Below are positions 7,409 to 15,353 of a DNA stretch of 64,000 nt, piece after piece (positions within the stretch are counted from its first letter, which is position 1; the number at the start of each line of letters is the position of its first letter). The position numbers were made by a program, and so were the translations under genes. Source of the stretch: Terriglobia bacterium (lineage in GTDB: Bacteria; Acidobacteriota; Terriglobia; JAJPHL01); NCBI GenBank assembly GCA_021325275.1, contig JAJPHL010000070.1, forward strand, positions 67,387 through 131,386, given 5' to 3'. Below the pieces are notes generated by a model. The model ran no database searches, was not told the origin of the DNA, and saw nothing but the letters and a program-made list of their open reading frames with translations.

Positions 7409-9619
7409 ATGCTACTCACAATGATTCACGCCTTGCACTCGATGTTGATGACCGCGGGTCCGCTCCTTTGGGCGATCCGCCCGTCGGCCGGGACCATCGG
7501 CCACGCGGCCGCGCTCACCCGAACAATTCTGACGGGGTATCATGCAATAGACGGACTCGGTCCATCCATGCCGCTGATCACCAGCCACTCGTCCGCGTTC
7601 CTCGCCGTCGCGGCGCTGGCTTGCGCCGCGCTGCTGAGCTCGATCCTCAGCCGCGCGAAACAGAGCAAGGACATTGTGGTGCTCGAGCTCATGCTCGGAT
7701 CGATCACCGCGTATTTTCTGGCCCTGGCCGGAGCCGACGCGCTGCCCACCACCGGCGCCGATGCGCATCGCCACGCATATATCCTGCGCGGTAGCGCCGA
7801 AATCCTGCGCCTGCTGTTCTACGTTTTCGGCGGACACTTCTTGGCGCTCACGCATCGCGCAACGATCGAAGATCCCGATCGTCCTCGCGAGCCGCCGGTA
7901 TTCTCCAGCGGCCTGCAAGAAAAACACCTGCCCGCCATTTGGATCGCGCTCACCTACGCTCTCGGCGTGGCGGTCATTGGCCTCACGGCACGCGCGTTTT
8001 TCACGACGCTGGCCACGTATACGAATTGGACCGTTGCCGCGCCGCTGCCGCCGCATGGATCGCTGACTAGTTTTCTCTTCGGTGTTTTTGGCGGCATCTG
8101 TTTCACGATTCAGCTTCAGATCCTGAGCAATCTCGCGGCGCAAGTCCGCGGCTCAAACGACGGCAAGCCGTCGTTCTTCGGAAGCTGGCGGCTGACCAGC
8201 GGCGCCGGACGCGTCAACAACAAATACGTCGTTGGTTTCGCGCTGACGAAACGTCCGAGCGACGAACGCCTGAACGACACGCTCTATCGTCCCGACGAGT
8301 GGCACGCGTTTTTGGTTTTGCTGATCGGCACGATCGGCGGAATGCTGCTCGCGAATTTCGAACATTTCTACCGCTTGCATGGCGCCGACGAATTCGCGCT
8401 GTGGACGCTGGCGATCGAGCTGCTGCCGCTGGCGGTCCTGTTGCCGTTGACGTATTACAAGACGCGATTCCTCTTCTTCGACGCGCTCATCAAACGCGGT
8501 CTCCTGGCGTTGATTCTGCTGAGCGGCTTGGCGGTCTTGATGTTGGCCATTCCGGAGCACACCAACCAAGTGGTGATTTGGGCCGTCGCGTGGGTGCTGG
8601 CGATGGCGTTCAGCGCCATGCGGCCGCGGATGGACCGGGCGATCGATCGCTACTTATTCCATCGCCCGAATTACGAAACGCTGCAACGCGAGATCGGCGA
8701 GGAATTGCGGCAATTCGATGACGCCAACGCGGCAATCGCGCACGTATGCCAGTCGCTGGCGAAAGCATTGCGCTTGGCGGAAGTGCGATTCACCGCCACC
8801 GGCGATCAGGCGCGCGCCGAGGGCACGCTGAGCGTGCCGATGTACGGATCGAACGGGCAACGTACCCACGGCTGGCTGCAATTCGGGGAGCGCCCGCGCC
8901 AAGAACCGTATCAAAGCGAGGATTTGAAAGTTCTTAGCGCGATCGCCGCGCAGTTGGGCGCCACACTCGATCACATCGAGCAAGCGCGGCGCGAGCACGA
9001 ACTGCGCGAACTCGCGGTGCGCGCGGAGTTGAAGGCCTTGAAGGCGCAAATCAATCCGCATTTTTTCTTCAACGCCTTGAACACGGTGGCCGATCTCACG
9101 CAATCGAATCCCGCGGCGGCCGAAAAGACCATCTTGAACCTCGCGCGCATTTTTCAATTTGCGCTGGAAGCCAGCCGCCAGGAGACGGTGACGCTCGGCC
9201 GCGAGGTCGCCTTCGTGCGGTCGTATCTGGAAATCGAGAAGGCGCGTTTCGAAGAAAAGCTCGAGTACGCGATCGACGTGCCCGATGAACTCGCCGATCT
9301 TCCGGTGCCGCCGATGCTGGTGCAGCCGCTTGTGGAGAACGCGGTGCGTCACGGGATTTCGCCCAAGCAGGGCCCTGGACGCGTGACAGTGCGCGCCAAA
9401 CTTCGCGAGAAGGAATTGAGCATCAGTATTGAAGACGACGGCGTCGGCTTCGAGCCGTCGCCGAGAGCCACGGAAGGCATTGGAATGGCCAACGTCGCCG
9501 CGCGCGTCGAGCGCCTCGCGGGACCGGGGCATTGGCGCGTGGAATCGTCGCCCGGCGCGGGCGCGCGTGTAAGTTTCGATTTACCGGTCGCCGTCGAGGT
9601 GAAAGTATGCGTGTCTTGA
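7409..9619 (+). CDS. LytS-type membrane sensor histidine kinase
   Basis: A 736-residue sensor kinase. The first 390 or so residues hold about eight hydrophobic segments, starting with SSAFLAVAALACAALLSS. A GAF-like linker with VLSAIAAQLGATLDHIE follows. The kinase part is of the LytS/His_kinase type: the phospho-acceptor lies in INPHFFFNALNT (His about residue 551), the N-box is VENAVRHG (about 643) and the G-box is EDDGVGF (about 675). The ATG at 7409 is preceded by GGAGG at about 9 nt, and upstream open frame inside dnaE2 is discarded. The 3' end overlaps the response regulator by 13 bp. The stimulus is unknown. Confidence 0.88.
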   Translation: MLLTMIHALHSMLMTAGPLLWAIRPSAGTIGHAAALTRTILTGYHAIDGLGPSMPLITSHSSAFLAVAALACAALLSSILSRAKQSKDIVVLELMLGSITAYFLALAGADALPTTGADAHRHAYILRGSAEILRLLFYVFGGHFLALTHRATIEDPDRPREPPVFSSGLQEKHLPAIWIALTYALGVAVIGLTARAFFTTLATYTNWTVAAPLPPHGSLTSFLFGVFGGICFTIQLQILSNLAAQVRGSNDGKPSFFGSWRLTSGAGRVNNKYVVGFALTKRPSDERLNDTLYRPDEWHAFLVLLIGTIGGMLLANFEHFYRLHGADEFALWTLAIELLPLAVLLPLTYYKTRFLFFDALIKRGLLALILLSGLAVLMLAIPEHTNQVVIWAVAWVLAMAFSAMRPRMDRAIDRYLFHRPNYETLQREIGEELRQFDDANAAIAHVCQSLAKALRLAEVRFTATGDQARAEGTLSVPMYGSNGQRTHGWLQFGERPRQEPYQSEDLKVLSAIAAQLGATLDHIEQARREHELRELAVRAELKALKAQINPHFFFNALNTVADLTQSNPAAAEKTILNLARIFQFALEASRQETVTLGREVAFVRSYLEIEKARFEEKLEYAIDVPDELADLPVPPMLVQPLVENAVRHGISPKQGPGRVTVRAKLREKELSISIEDDGVGFEPSPRATEGIGMANVAARVERLAGPGHWRVESSPGAGARVSFDLPVAVEVKVCVS

Positions 9620-10365
9620 TCGTCGACGACGAACGTCCGGCGCGCAATCGCTTACGGCGATTGCTCGAAAACTCCGGGAACGTTGAGATCGCCGGCGAAG
9701 CGAACACCGGTTTGGCCGCGCTGGAAATGATCGAGCGCGAAAAACCGGACATCGTTTTCCTCGACGTGCAGATGCCGCCGCCCAACGGCTTTGAAGTGGT
9801 CCGCGAGTTGCGCACGCCCAACGTGCCACTGGTGATCTTCGCGACGTCTTACGACCAATATGCGCTGCGCGCATTTGAAGTGAGCGCCGTGGACTACCTG
9901 CTGAAGCCGGTGGAAGCGGATCGCCTGGACAAGGCGCTGGAAAAAGCGCGCACCCTGCTCGCGGCGCGGCAGGGACCGCGCACGACACTCGAGAATCTCG
10001 AAAAACTCGCCTCGGCGCTGGCTCAACCGCGCACGTTTCTCGAGCGGGTGGTGGGCCGTCGAGGAACTCGCCTGCATGTCCTGCCGCTGCGCCAAGTTCA
10101 CGGCTTCGTGGCAGAAGATGAGTTAGTTTTCGCCCTCATTGGCGACGGCCGGATGCTCGTGAATTACACCCTGCGCGATCTCGAAGCAAAGCTCGATCCC
10201 GAAAAATTCGCGCGCGTCCACAAGCAGACCATCGTGAATCTTTCCTCGATCGCCGAGATCGAACCGCTGGCGAGCGGCGGCGCGATGGCGCGCCTGCAAT
10301 CGGGCGCGTCCATCGAAATCAGCCGGCGATATCGCTCGACGCTGCAAGAAAAGCTGGGCTGGTAG
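9607..10365 (+). CDS. LytTR-family response regulator
   Basis: A 252-residue regulator that should be phosphorylated by the overlapping kinase. The receiver domain begins MRVLIVDDERPARN, with the phospho-acceptor Asp at about residue 53 (FLDVQMPP) and the conserved Lys in YLLKPVE near residue 103. The C-terminal LytTR DNA-binding domain runs from about 148 to 250 and ends with a typical VNLSSIAEIE...ISRRYRSTLQEKLGW. LytTR proteins bind paired direct repeats upstream of target promoters. No certain pair was found here, but a gene with a perfect TATAAT begins 100 bp downstream and is a candidate target. Confidence 0.92.
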   Translation: MRVLIVDDERPARNRLRRLLENSGNVEIAGEANTGLAALEMIEREKPDIVFLDVQMPPPNGFEVVRELRTPNVPLVIFATSYDQYALRAFEVSAVDYLLKPVEADRLDKALEKARTLLAARQGPRTTLENLEKLASALAQPRTFLERVVGRRGTRLHVLPLRQVHGFVAEDELVFALIGDGRMLVNYTLRDLEAKLDPEKFARVHKQTIVNLSSIAEIEPLASGGAMARLQSGASIEISRRYRSTLQEKLGW

Positions 10366-10447
10366 TCACTGTCGCGGCCCATTTCGAGACCCGAGTTATC
10401 GACGCCATCACAAAAAAGTAGTGGCAAAAGTGAGTCATTGAAACGTT

Positions 10448-12166
10448 TTAGGGCATGACAGCGTCTATAATCGCAGAAACAGGGAGGTTGTTATGCCCAG
10501 CGCCATTCGTAAGGTTTGGCAGGTGTTGAAAGCGTTCTTCCGGACCGAACCGGTGTACGCTTCCATGCCGCGTCGTCATCGATAAGCTCGCGATAATCGG
10601 AGGCAGAGTTTCCGCCGGGCTCAATCGGCGATAAATCCATCCGTGACCAATTTCCAAGCGATCGCGACGGTAGAATCGCGCCAACACTTCGAGTAATTCC
10701 GGATATTGCTCCATCGCCAGAGCGGGATTGTAGGCCCCGAGTCCATCCACGATGAACTCAGGGCGAAACGCGTGAAGCTCCAACGCTAGTTTCATGCGAT
10801 TCCGAGCCGCTTCGATCGGCGCGGCGGACCTGGACTGCGTCAACTGAATGTCGGCGGGGACGCCGGTGAGCGGCTGCGAGCTCAAGAACTCCGACACAGG
10901 CCGGCATCCACAATAAAAGTAAATCTCGGGGCGATATCCCCACACAAACAAGGTGGCGTGCGGATCGCCATGCGCGACGATGTTTGATGCAAGCGCGCGA
11001 CTGTCGCGGTCGAGCGCGGTGTCGTCCCAGTTGGAGATGTACGACGTTTGGCGTCCGGTGACCGCTTGAAATGCGAGCACGACGGTCCGCGAGTGAAAGC
11101 GGATGAGCGACACGCACAGGCTGGCCGCGACCACGATGGCCGCGGCCGTGCGCCACGCGCGTGACGCCGGAGCGTCCAGCGCCAGGCGGAATCCACGCGC
11201 GGCGAGCAAGCAAATCAGCGGGAGGACCAGGTAGAAGTATCGCGGATAGAAGCGTCCGCCGCCGGCCACGCCGAGATACGATGCGCCGAGCCAGGCAAGC
11301 AGAACATGCGAGTGAAAGCGTTCACGGGTTTCGCCCGAGCCAGCGTAACGGAAGAGGAGGATCACGCCCATCGCCAGCGCGGCGTGAAATCCCAAGTAAT
11401 TCAGCGTCCGAAGCCCGCCGCGCGAAAACCACTCCCCTACCGAGTAGACGCCGACGTAGCGAAATCCCCAGCCCCAGAAATCTTCAACGTATGCGTCCCA
11501 CTTGCCGTTCGACGTCAGGTACCACAGCCACGGCAGCGATCCTGCCATAAATCCCGCGGTAAAACGCGCCATGCGCTGGAACCAGCCGCGCGGATCGAGG
11601 CGAAGCGCTTCGATGAACACAAACACCAAGGCGATCACCGCGACCTTCGGATTAATCTGGAACGCCAACGAAGCCGCAACGCCGCCCCAAACGCAACGGT
11701 CCATCAGGTAAAGCCACACCGATCCGAGGTAAGGGATCAAGACCAAGTGATCGCCGGCCAGGGGCTGCACCTGCGAGTGAATGTAGGTGGCGTTGTAAAA
11801 CGCGTAGAAAAGCGCGGCCATGCGTCCTTCCGACCATCGTGTGATGCGCGGCCCGCCACTTTCCGGCGCCGGCCAAAAGTACGCGGCCATCCGCCAAAGC
11901 ATCAGCGCCACGGCAAATGCGTAGAGCACCGTGAACCATCGCACGGCGAGCAGTTGGTTGATGGGCAGTGAAAAAAGTCCTTCGAAGATCGCCGCCAGGG
12001 CCGGCGGCTTGTCGAACCAGATTTCGCGGTACAGCGTCTTGCCGCGCAGCATTTCCTGCGCCACGGTGAACCACAGTCCTTCATCGGCCCACACGAAGCC
12101 GAAGTAGAAGACGCGCGTCACCAGGCACGTGGCCAGGAGCAGGAGGATGTAAGTGGTGCGCCGCAA
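10448..12166 (-). CDS. Multi-span GT-C-type glycosyltransferase
   Basis: A 572-residue integral membrane protein with roughly ten hydrophobic segments in the first 390 residues and a soluble C-terminal part. The first loop has the acidic pair in VWADEGLWFTVAQEML followed by DKPPALAAIFEGL, the pattern of GT39/GT83 (dolichyl-phosphate-mannose/ArnT-like) enzymes that transfer sugar from polyprenyl-phosphate donors at the periplasmic face. The acceptor is unknown. The first codon is TTG with no clear ribosome site, so the start is uncertain. The last 35 or so residues are encoded opposite a promoter and small ORF, and the true end may be functionally earlier. Confidence 0.75.
   Translation of the reverse strand: MRRTTYILLLLATCLVTRVFYFGFVWADEGLWFTVAQEMLRGKTLYREIWFDKPPALAAIFEGLFSLPINQLLAVRWFTVLYAFAVALMLWRMAAYFWPAPESGGPRITRWSEGRMAALFYAFYNATYIHSQVQPLAGDHLVLIPYLGSVWLYLMDRCVWGGVAASLAFQINPKVAVIALVFVFIEALRLDPRGWFQRMARFTAGFMAGSLPWLWYLTSNGKWDAYVEDFWGWGFRYVGVYSVGEWFSRGGLRTLNYLGFHAALAMGVILLFRYAGSGETRERFHSHVLLAWLGASYLGVAGGGRFYPRYFYLVLPLICLLAARGFRLALDAPASRAWRTAAAIVVAASLCVSLIRFHSRTVVLAFQAVTGRQTSYISNWDDTALDRDSRALASNIVAHGDPHATLFVWGYRPEIYFYCGCRPVSEFLSSQPLTGVPADIQLTQSRSAAPIEAARNRMKLALELHAFRPEFIVDGLGAYNPALAMEQYPELLEVLARFYRRDRLEIGHGWIYRRLSPAETLPPIIASLSMTTRHGSVHRFGPEERFQHLPNLTNGAGHNNLPVSAIIDAVMP
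10466..10471 (+). promoter_or_regulatory. Perfect -10 box (TATAAT) for a small ORF
   Basis: TATAAT at 10466-10471 matches the consensus. The nearest -35-like element is TTGAAA at 10438-10443, 22 bp away, which is too long, so the promoter may need an activator. A start site near 10478 would give a leader of about 15 nt with AGGGAGG five bases before the ATG at 10493. Confidence 0.5.
10493..10585 (+). CDS. Possible 30-residue basic small protein
   Basis: An ATG at 10493 with an excellent ribosome site (GGGAGG, 5 nt spacing) and a perfect TATAAT upstream opens a 30-codon frame ending in TAA at 10585. The peptide has an amphipathic basic stretch, AIRKVWQVLKAFFR, and ends MPRRHR. I do not recognise the family. 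It is antisense to the extreme C-terminal codons of the minus-strand glycosyltransferase. Those codons look unlike the rest of that protein, so they may be non-functional run-on. It could be a membrane-active or regulatory peptide under the adjacent LytTR system, but this is inference. Confidence 0.45.
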   Translation: MPSAIRKVWQVLKAFFRTEPVYASMPRRHR

Positions 12167-12179
12167 CGTCTTTGGTCGC

Positions 12180-12201
12180 AGCGACGCTCAAACGCGTCGC
12201 T
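12180..12201. repeat. Short hairpin at the hfq stop codon
   Basis: AGCGACG at 12180-12186 and CGTCGCT at 12195-12201 form a 7-bp stem around an 8-nt loop. It overlaps the hfq stop codon. No T-run follows on the minus strand, so termination is uncertain. Confidence 0.5.
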
Positions 12202-12568
12202 ACTCTTCCTTAATCCCGCGGGCTTCACTTTCCTTGTACAGATACTTGATGTTCGACTTGTAGATCAGCAGGTTCGCCGCGCCGATGCGGTTCACCTTGA
12301 TGCAATACTTGTCGTACCACTCGATGATGCCGTGAATGTTCTCGCCGTCTTGCAACACCACCACCATCGGGGTGCGCGACTGCATCTGTTTGACGTAGTA
12401 AAAGTTTTCCGCGTTGGTCTGTTCCGGCGGAGTCGGCTTTTTGCGCGGCGGCCGGCTCTGCATTTGTTCCTTCACCTCGTTCAGCGACGGTCGAATCAGG
12501 CGGCGGTTGACTTCGGCGTTGGGCTTGTCGGGAGTCCTCGGGCCCGGTCCCCTCTGTGCGGTAAACAT
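12200..12568 (-). CDS. hfq: Hfq-like Sm-fold RNA chaperone with N-terminal extension
   Basis: A 122-residue protein whose last 65 residues form an Sm/Hfq fold: [22 protein letters not shown] resembles the Sm1 half, and [13 protein letters not shown]...[14 protein letters not shown] the Sm2 half. The canonical Hfq 'YKHA' reads YKSN here. The first 55 or so residues are basic, proline-rich and probably disordered ([10 protein letters not shown]), whereas E. coli Hfq carries its disordered tail at the C-terminus. It would bind U-rich or A-rich RNA and assist small-RNA regulation. A weak GGAG lies about 14 nt before the ATG; a shorter start within the extension is possible. The first residue of the call, MFTAQ, follows the longest frame. 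Confidence 0.75.
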   Translation of the reverse strand: MFTAQRGPGPRTPDKPNAEVNRRLIRPSLNEVKEQMQSRPPRKKPTPPEQTNAENFYYVKQMQSRTPMVVVLQDGENIHGIIEWYDKYCIKVNRIGAANLLIYKSNIKYLYKESEARGIKEE

Positions 12569-12735
12569 TTTGTTTGTATGAGCTCCGTTTAGTTGCTGCT
12601 CACCCCAGCCGGAAACGGCCTTTTAACCGCGGCCTTTTGAAACCAGTGGGCTAGGTGGTCTGGCAGTTAACGAAAAGATATCACAGGGCGGCGACGAATC
12701 ACAATCGCGATTTTTCCCTATCGAACAAATGAAAT

Positions 12736-12820
12736 GCAACCGCCGATGAACGCTGATGAACGCCGATGGGGATCGAGCTCAAATTGGCGTTCTTGGGCGT
12801 TTATCGGCGGTTGCTTTTTT
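12736..12820. repeat. CGATGAACGC-type hairpin with T-run
   Basis: The left arm 12736-12767 pairs imperfectly with the right arm 12784-12814. Both are made of 10-12 bp tandem units of the form CGCCGATGAA. A T6 run at 12815-12820 follows on the plus strand, and the holB stop lies in it. The same unit sequence builds the hairpin at 15229-15304. The remaining part of this gap (12569-12735) holds a short direct repeat of CGGCCTTTT and nothing else that I can name. Confidence 0.8.
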
Positions 12821-13916
12821 ACCCGGCCAGGATCGCGGCTAGTCCTTCGAGGGCTAGCTGCCGATTCGCATTGCGGCGCAAGTTGCGCTGCAACTGATCA
12901 AGACGTTGCGATGCGCGTTCCAGCCACGCCCAATCGACGCGCGCGGCGAGCGGCTTGAGCGTCGATTCCAACTCCACGTTGCGCAGCGGAGGGCGGCCGG
13001 CGCGAAGATGCAGCAGATCCTCAACGATCGAGTAAAGGATCGCGACGACCGTTTCCAGATTGTCCTCGCCACGCGCCAGACCTTCGGTGCGCGCCATCAC
13101 GTCTTCGTAATTCGGTTTGGCGCCCGCGCGCGCCGCGAGCGAAACCAGCCATTCCGCGGCGTCACGCCGTTGCTTGCGCGCGACTTCTAAATCGAGACCC
13201 AGCGCCCGCCCCGGACATCCTTCAGAGAGATGCGCGGCGAGCTTGCGATCCGCGGCGGACATTTCCGAGCGCGCGGCGAGAAATCTCTCCACGTCGCTTT
13301 CCGCGGCAGGAGAAAGATGCAGCGGGATACCGCGCGAGCGAATCGTGGGAAGCAATTCGTAGTAATTCCCCGCCGTAAGGATCAGCGCGGTGGTCTCCGG
13401 CGGCTCTTCCAGAATCTTCAGCATGGAATTGGCCGCCGCCGCGTCCATGCGCTCGGCTTCGTCGACAATCATCACGCGGCGGCGCGCCGAGGCCGGCAGG
13501 AATTGCGCGTGTTCCTTCAGCAATCGCGCTTGGTCGATGGAGATTTGGCGCAGCGGACCATCGGGGAGAAACGCGATCACGTCCGGATGCGTGCTAAACA
13601 TCAGCGGACGCTCGCGGCGGTCTTCGGCGCGCATTTTGGCGCGCGCGGAGAGCAGCTTCGCGAATTCCTCGTCGGATTCCGGCGATTCCACTGGCGCGAT
13701 GCGCCGGCAATTCGCGCACATTCCACAAAAGTCGCCGGCGGCGAGCGCTTCGTCGTCGAGACAATTCAGCGCGCGCGCCGCCATCGACGCGAGTGTGTGT
13801 TTGCCAATGCCCAGCGGTCCGGCGAGGATCAAGCTGTTCGGCCAGCGGCCGGCGGTCAGCATGCGCCGCAGCGACGCTACCGCGGGCGCATTCCCGATGA
13901 ATGAATCAAATCCCAT
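12819..13916 (-). CDS. holB: DNA polymerase III delta' subunit
   Basis: A 365-residue clamp-loader subunit. The P-loop GPLGIGKHTLASM lies near residues 33-45, a cysteine zinc module is in the C-x2-C-x2-C cluster of DFCGMCANCRR, the Walker B strand is VMIVDEAERM, and the sensor/SRC-like motif is TIRSRG. The C-terminal collar domain completes the expected length. Delta' stabilises the clamp-loader pentamer with DnaX and HolA. I start at ATG 13916 (MGFDSFIGN); the frame remains open far upstream through tmk, which is a GC-rich artefact. The gene overlaps the 3' end of tmk by 40 bp, an arrangement known for tmk-holB pairs. Confidence 0.9.
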   Translation of the reverse strand: MGFDSFIGNAPAVASLRRMLTAGRWPNSLILAGPLGIGKHTLASMAARALNCLDDEALAAGDFCGMCANCRRIAPVESPESDEEFAKLLSARAKMRAEDRRERPLMFSTHPDVIAFLPDGPLRQISIDQARLLKEHAQFLPASARRRVMIVDEAERMDAAAANSMLKILEEPPETTALILTAGNYYELLPTIRSRGIPLHLSPAAESDVERFLAARSEMSAADRKLAAHLSEGCPGRALGLDLEVARKQRRDAAEWLVSLAARAGAKPNYEDVMARTEGLARGEDNLETVVAILYSIVEDLLHLRAGRPPLRNVELESTLKPLAARVDWAWLERASQRLDQLQRNLRRNANRQLALEGLAAILAG

Positions 13917-14533
13917 AAGTCGTTCCAAATATCTTCGTGAATCTCTTCCGGCGTGCGATTGCCGTCGATAACGTGCACCCGTCGCGGGTCTTTCTTCGCA
14001 ATGGTGAGAAACGCCTTGCGGACGCGCGCGAAAAACGCGGCGTTCTCCTTCTCGAAGCGGCTCTCGTCGCGGCCGGTGCGCGTGTTGCGCTTGCGCGCGC
14101 GGACGACACTTTGCCGCTGCGCGATGTCGATAAGTATGGTGCGATCGGGCACGAGCCCCTGACAGGCGATGCGGTCGAGATCCTCGACAGCGTGCGGCGG
14201 AAGCTGACGGCCACCGCCCTGATACGCGCGCGAGGAATCGGTGAAGCGATCGCAAAGGATAATCGCGCCGCGATCGAGCGCCGGCAGAATCACTTCGGCG
14301 ACATTCTGCGCACGCGACGCGAAGTACAGCAGGACTTCCGCGCGTGGATCCAGGCGTTTCGTCCGCGAGCTCAGGACGATCTTGCGAATCTCGTCGCCCG
14401 AGCGCGTGCCACCCGGCTCTCGCGCGAGGAGCACGGAAAAACCTTGACGGCGCAAACGTCGCGCAGCCATTTCGATTTGAGTGGTTTTCCCGCTGCCGTC
14501 TAAGCCTTCGAAGGTGATGAAGAGTCCACGCAC
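13877..14533 (-). CDS. tmk: Thymidylate kinase
   Basis: A 218-residue dTMP kinase that makes dTDP for DNA synthesis. The P-loop is FEGLDGSGKTTQ (residues 8-19), the DRF/DRY motif is LCDRFTDSS, and a basic LID region follows. The family's usual length is about 205-215. The start is GTG at 14533 with the family N-terminus MRGLFITFEG. An extended -10, TGC-TATGAT, lies at 14545-14553 on the minus strand, 11 nt from the start. It is divergent from yggS with only 19 bp between start codons. Confidence 0.93.
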   Translation of the reverse strand: MRGLFITFEGLDGSGKTTQIEMAARRLRRQGFSVLLAREPGGTRSGDEIRKIVLSSRTKRLDPRAEVLLYFASRAQNVAEVILPALDRGAIILCDRFTDSSRAYQGGGRQLPPHAVEDLDRIACQGLVPDRTILIDIAQRQSVVRARKRNTRTGRDESRFEKENAAFFARVRKAFLTIAKKDPRRVHVIDGNRTPEEIHEDIWNDLWDLIHSSGMRPR

Positions 14534-14552
14534 GATGTGACAAAATCATAGC

Positions 14553-15251
14553 ATGGGCGATATCGCAGGCCACCTCAGCGAGATCCGGCAACGCATCGCC
14601 GCGGCGGAATCGCGCGCCGGCCGCGCCGCGGGATCGGTGGAGTTGGTCGCCGTGAGCAAGACTTTTCCACCGCCGCCGATACGCGAGGCTTACGACGCGG
14701 GTCAGCGCCACTTCGGCGAGAATCGCATTCAGGAATTTGAAGGCAAGAGTCCGCAAATGCAATGGCCCGGCGCAGCGTGGCACATGATTGGCCACGTGCA
14801 ATCGAACAAAGCCGCGCGCGCCGCCCAACTCTTTGACGTTGTGCACACTGTTGACTCCGCCTCGCTCGCGCGACGTCTGCACGAGCAGCGCGCGCGCAGC
14901 GGGAAATCGCCGCTCGACGTGTTCATCGAAGTGAAACTCAGCGAAGAAGCGGCCAAGACCGGGGCCGCGGAAACCGAAGTTGAATCGCTCGCCAAGGAGA
15001 TTCGCACCCTCGACCATTTGCATCTCCGCGGACTCATGACCATGCCGCCGTGGTCGACCGATCCCGAGGTCGCGCGGCCGTATTTCCGCCGCCTGCGCGC
15101 GATCGGCGAGCGCGTGGGTGTGAGCGAATTCTCCATGGGCATGACCAACGATTTCGAAACGGCCATCGAAGAGGGCTCGACGCTGGTGCGCGTCGGCACG
15201 GCGATCTTTGGGAAACGGGAAAAACCTTTAGCCGCAGATGAACGCAGATAA
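14553..15251 (+). CDS. yggS: PLP-binding YggS/PROSC family protein
   Basis: A 232-residue alanine-racemase-like N-terminal-fold protein that binds pyridoxal phosphate and buffers its cellular level. The lysine is in LVAVSKTFPP (about residue 35). HFGENRIQEF, WHMIGHVQSNK and SMGMTNDFETAIEEGSTLVR are the conserved family blocks. The final residues (PLAADERR) and the stop are encoded inside a repeat hairpin, so the natural C-terminus was replaced when the hairpin arrived. A CAAAAT at 14541-14546 lies six bases before the ATG and would give a leaderless transcript. Confidence 0.93.
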   Translation: MGDIAGHLSEIRQRIAAAESRAGRAAGSVELVAVSKTFPPPPIREAYDAGQRHFGENRIQEFEGKSPQMQWPGAAWHMIGHVQSNKAARAAQLFDVVHTVDSASLARRLHEQRARSGKSPLDVFIEVKLSEEAAKTGAAETEVESLAKEIRTLDHLHLRGLMTMPPWSTDPEVARPYFRRLRAIGERVGVSEFSMGMTNDFETAIEEGSTLVRVGTAIFGKREKPLAADERR

Positions 15252-15304
15252 ACGCAGATAGGGCCGGGTTTCATCGGCGTTCATCGGCGTTTATCTGCGG
15301 TTGC
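15229..15304. repeat. CGATGAACGC-type hairpin overlapping the yggS stop
   Basis: The left arm (about 15229-15260) and right arm (about 15271-15304) are imperfect complements made of tandem AACGCAGAT/AACGCCGAT units. T-rich sequence follows (15304-15311). The unit is shared with 12736-12814, whose right arm also ends in CGGTTGC followed by T's. The left arm supplies the last codons of yggS. Confidence 0.85.
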
Positions 15305-15353
15305 TTTTTCTTTGTGTTCTTTGGGTCTTTGTGTTTTCATCGAAGCTACGATC

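Noticed and set aside
13917-15023. Open frame extending holB upstream through tmk and yggS
   Set aside because: It overlaps two well-supported genes, has no family similarity, and holB has a normal start at 13916.
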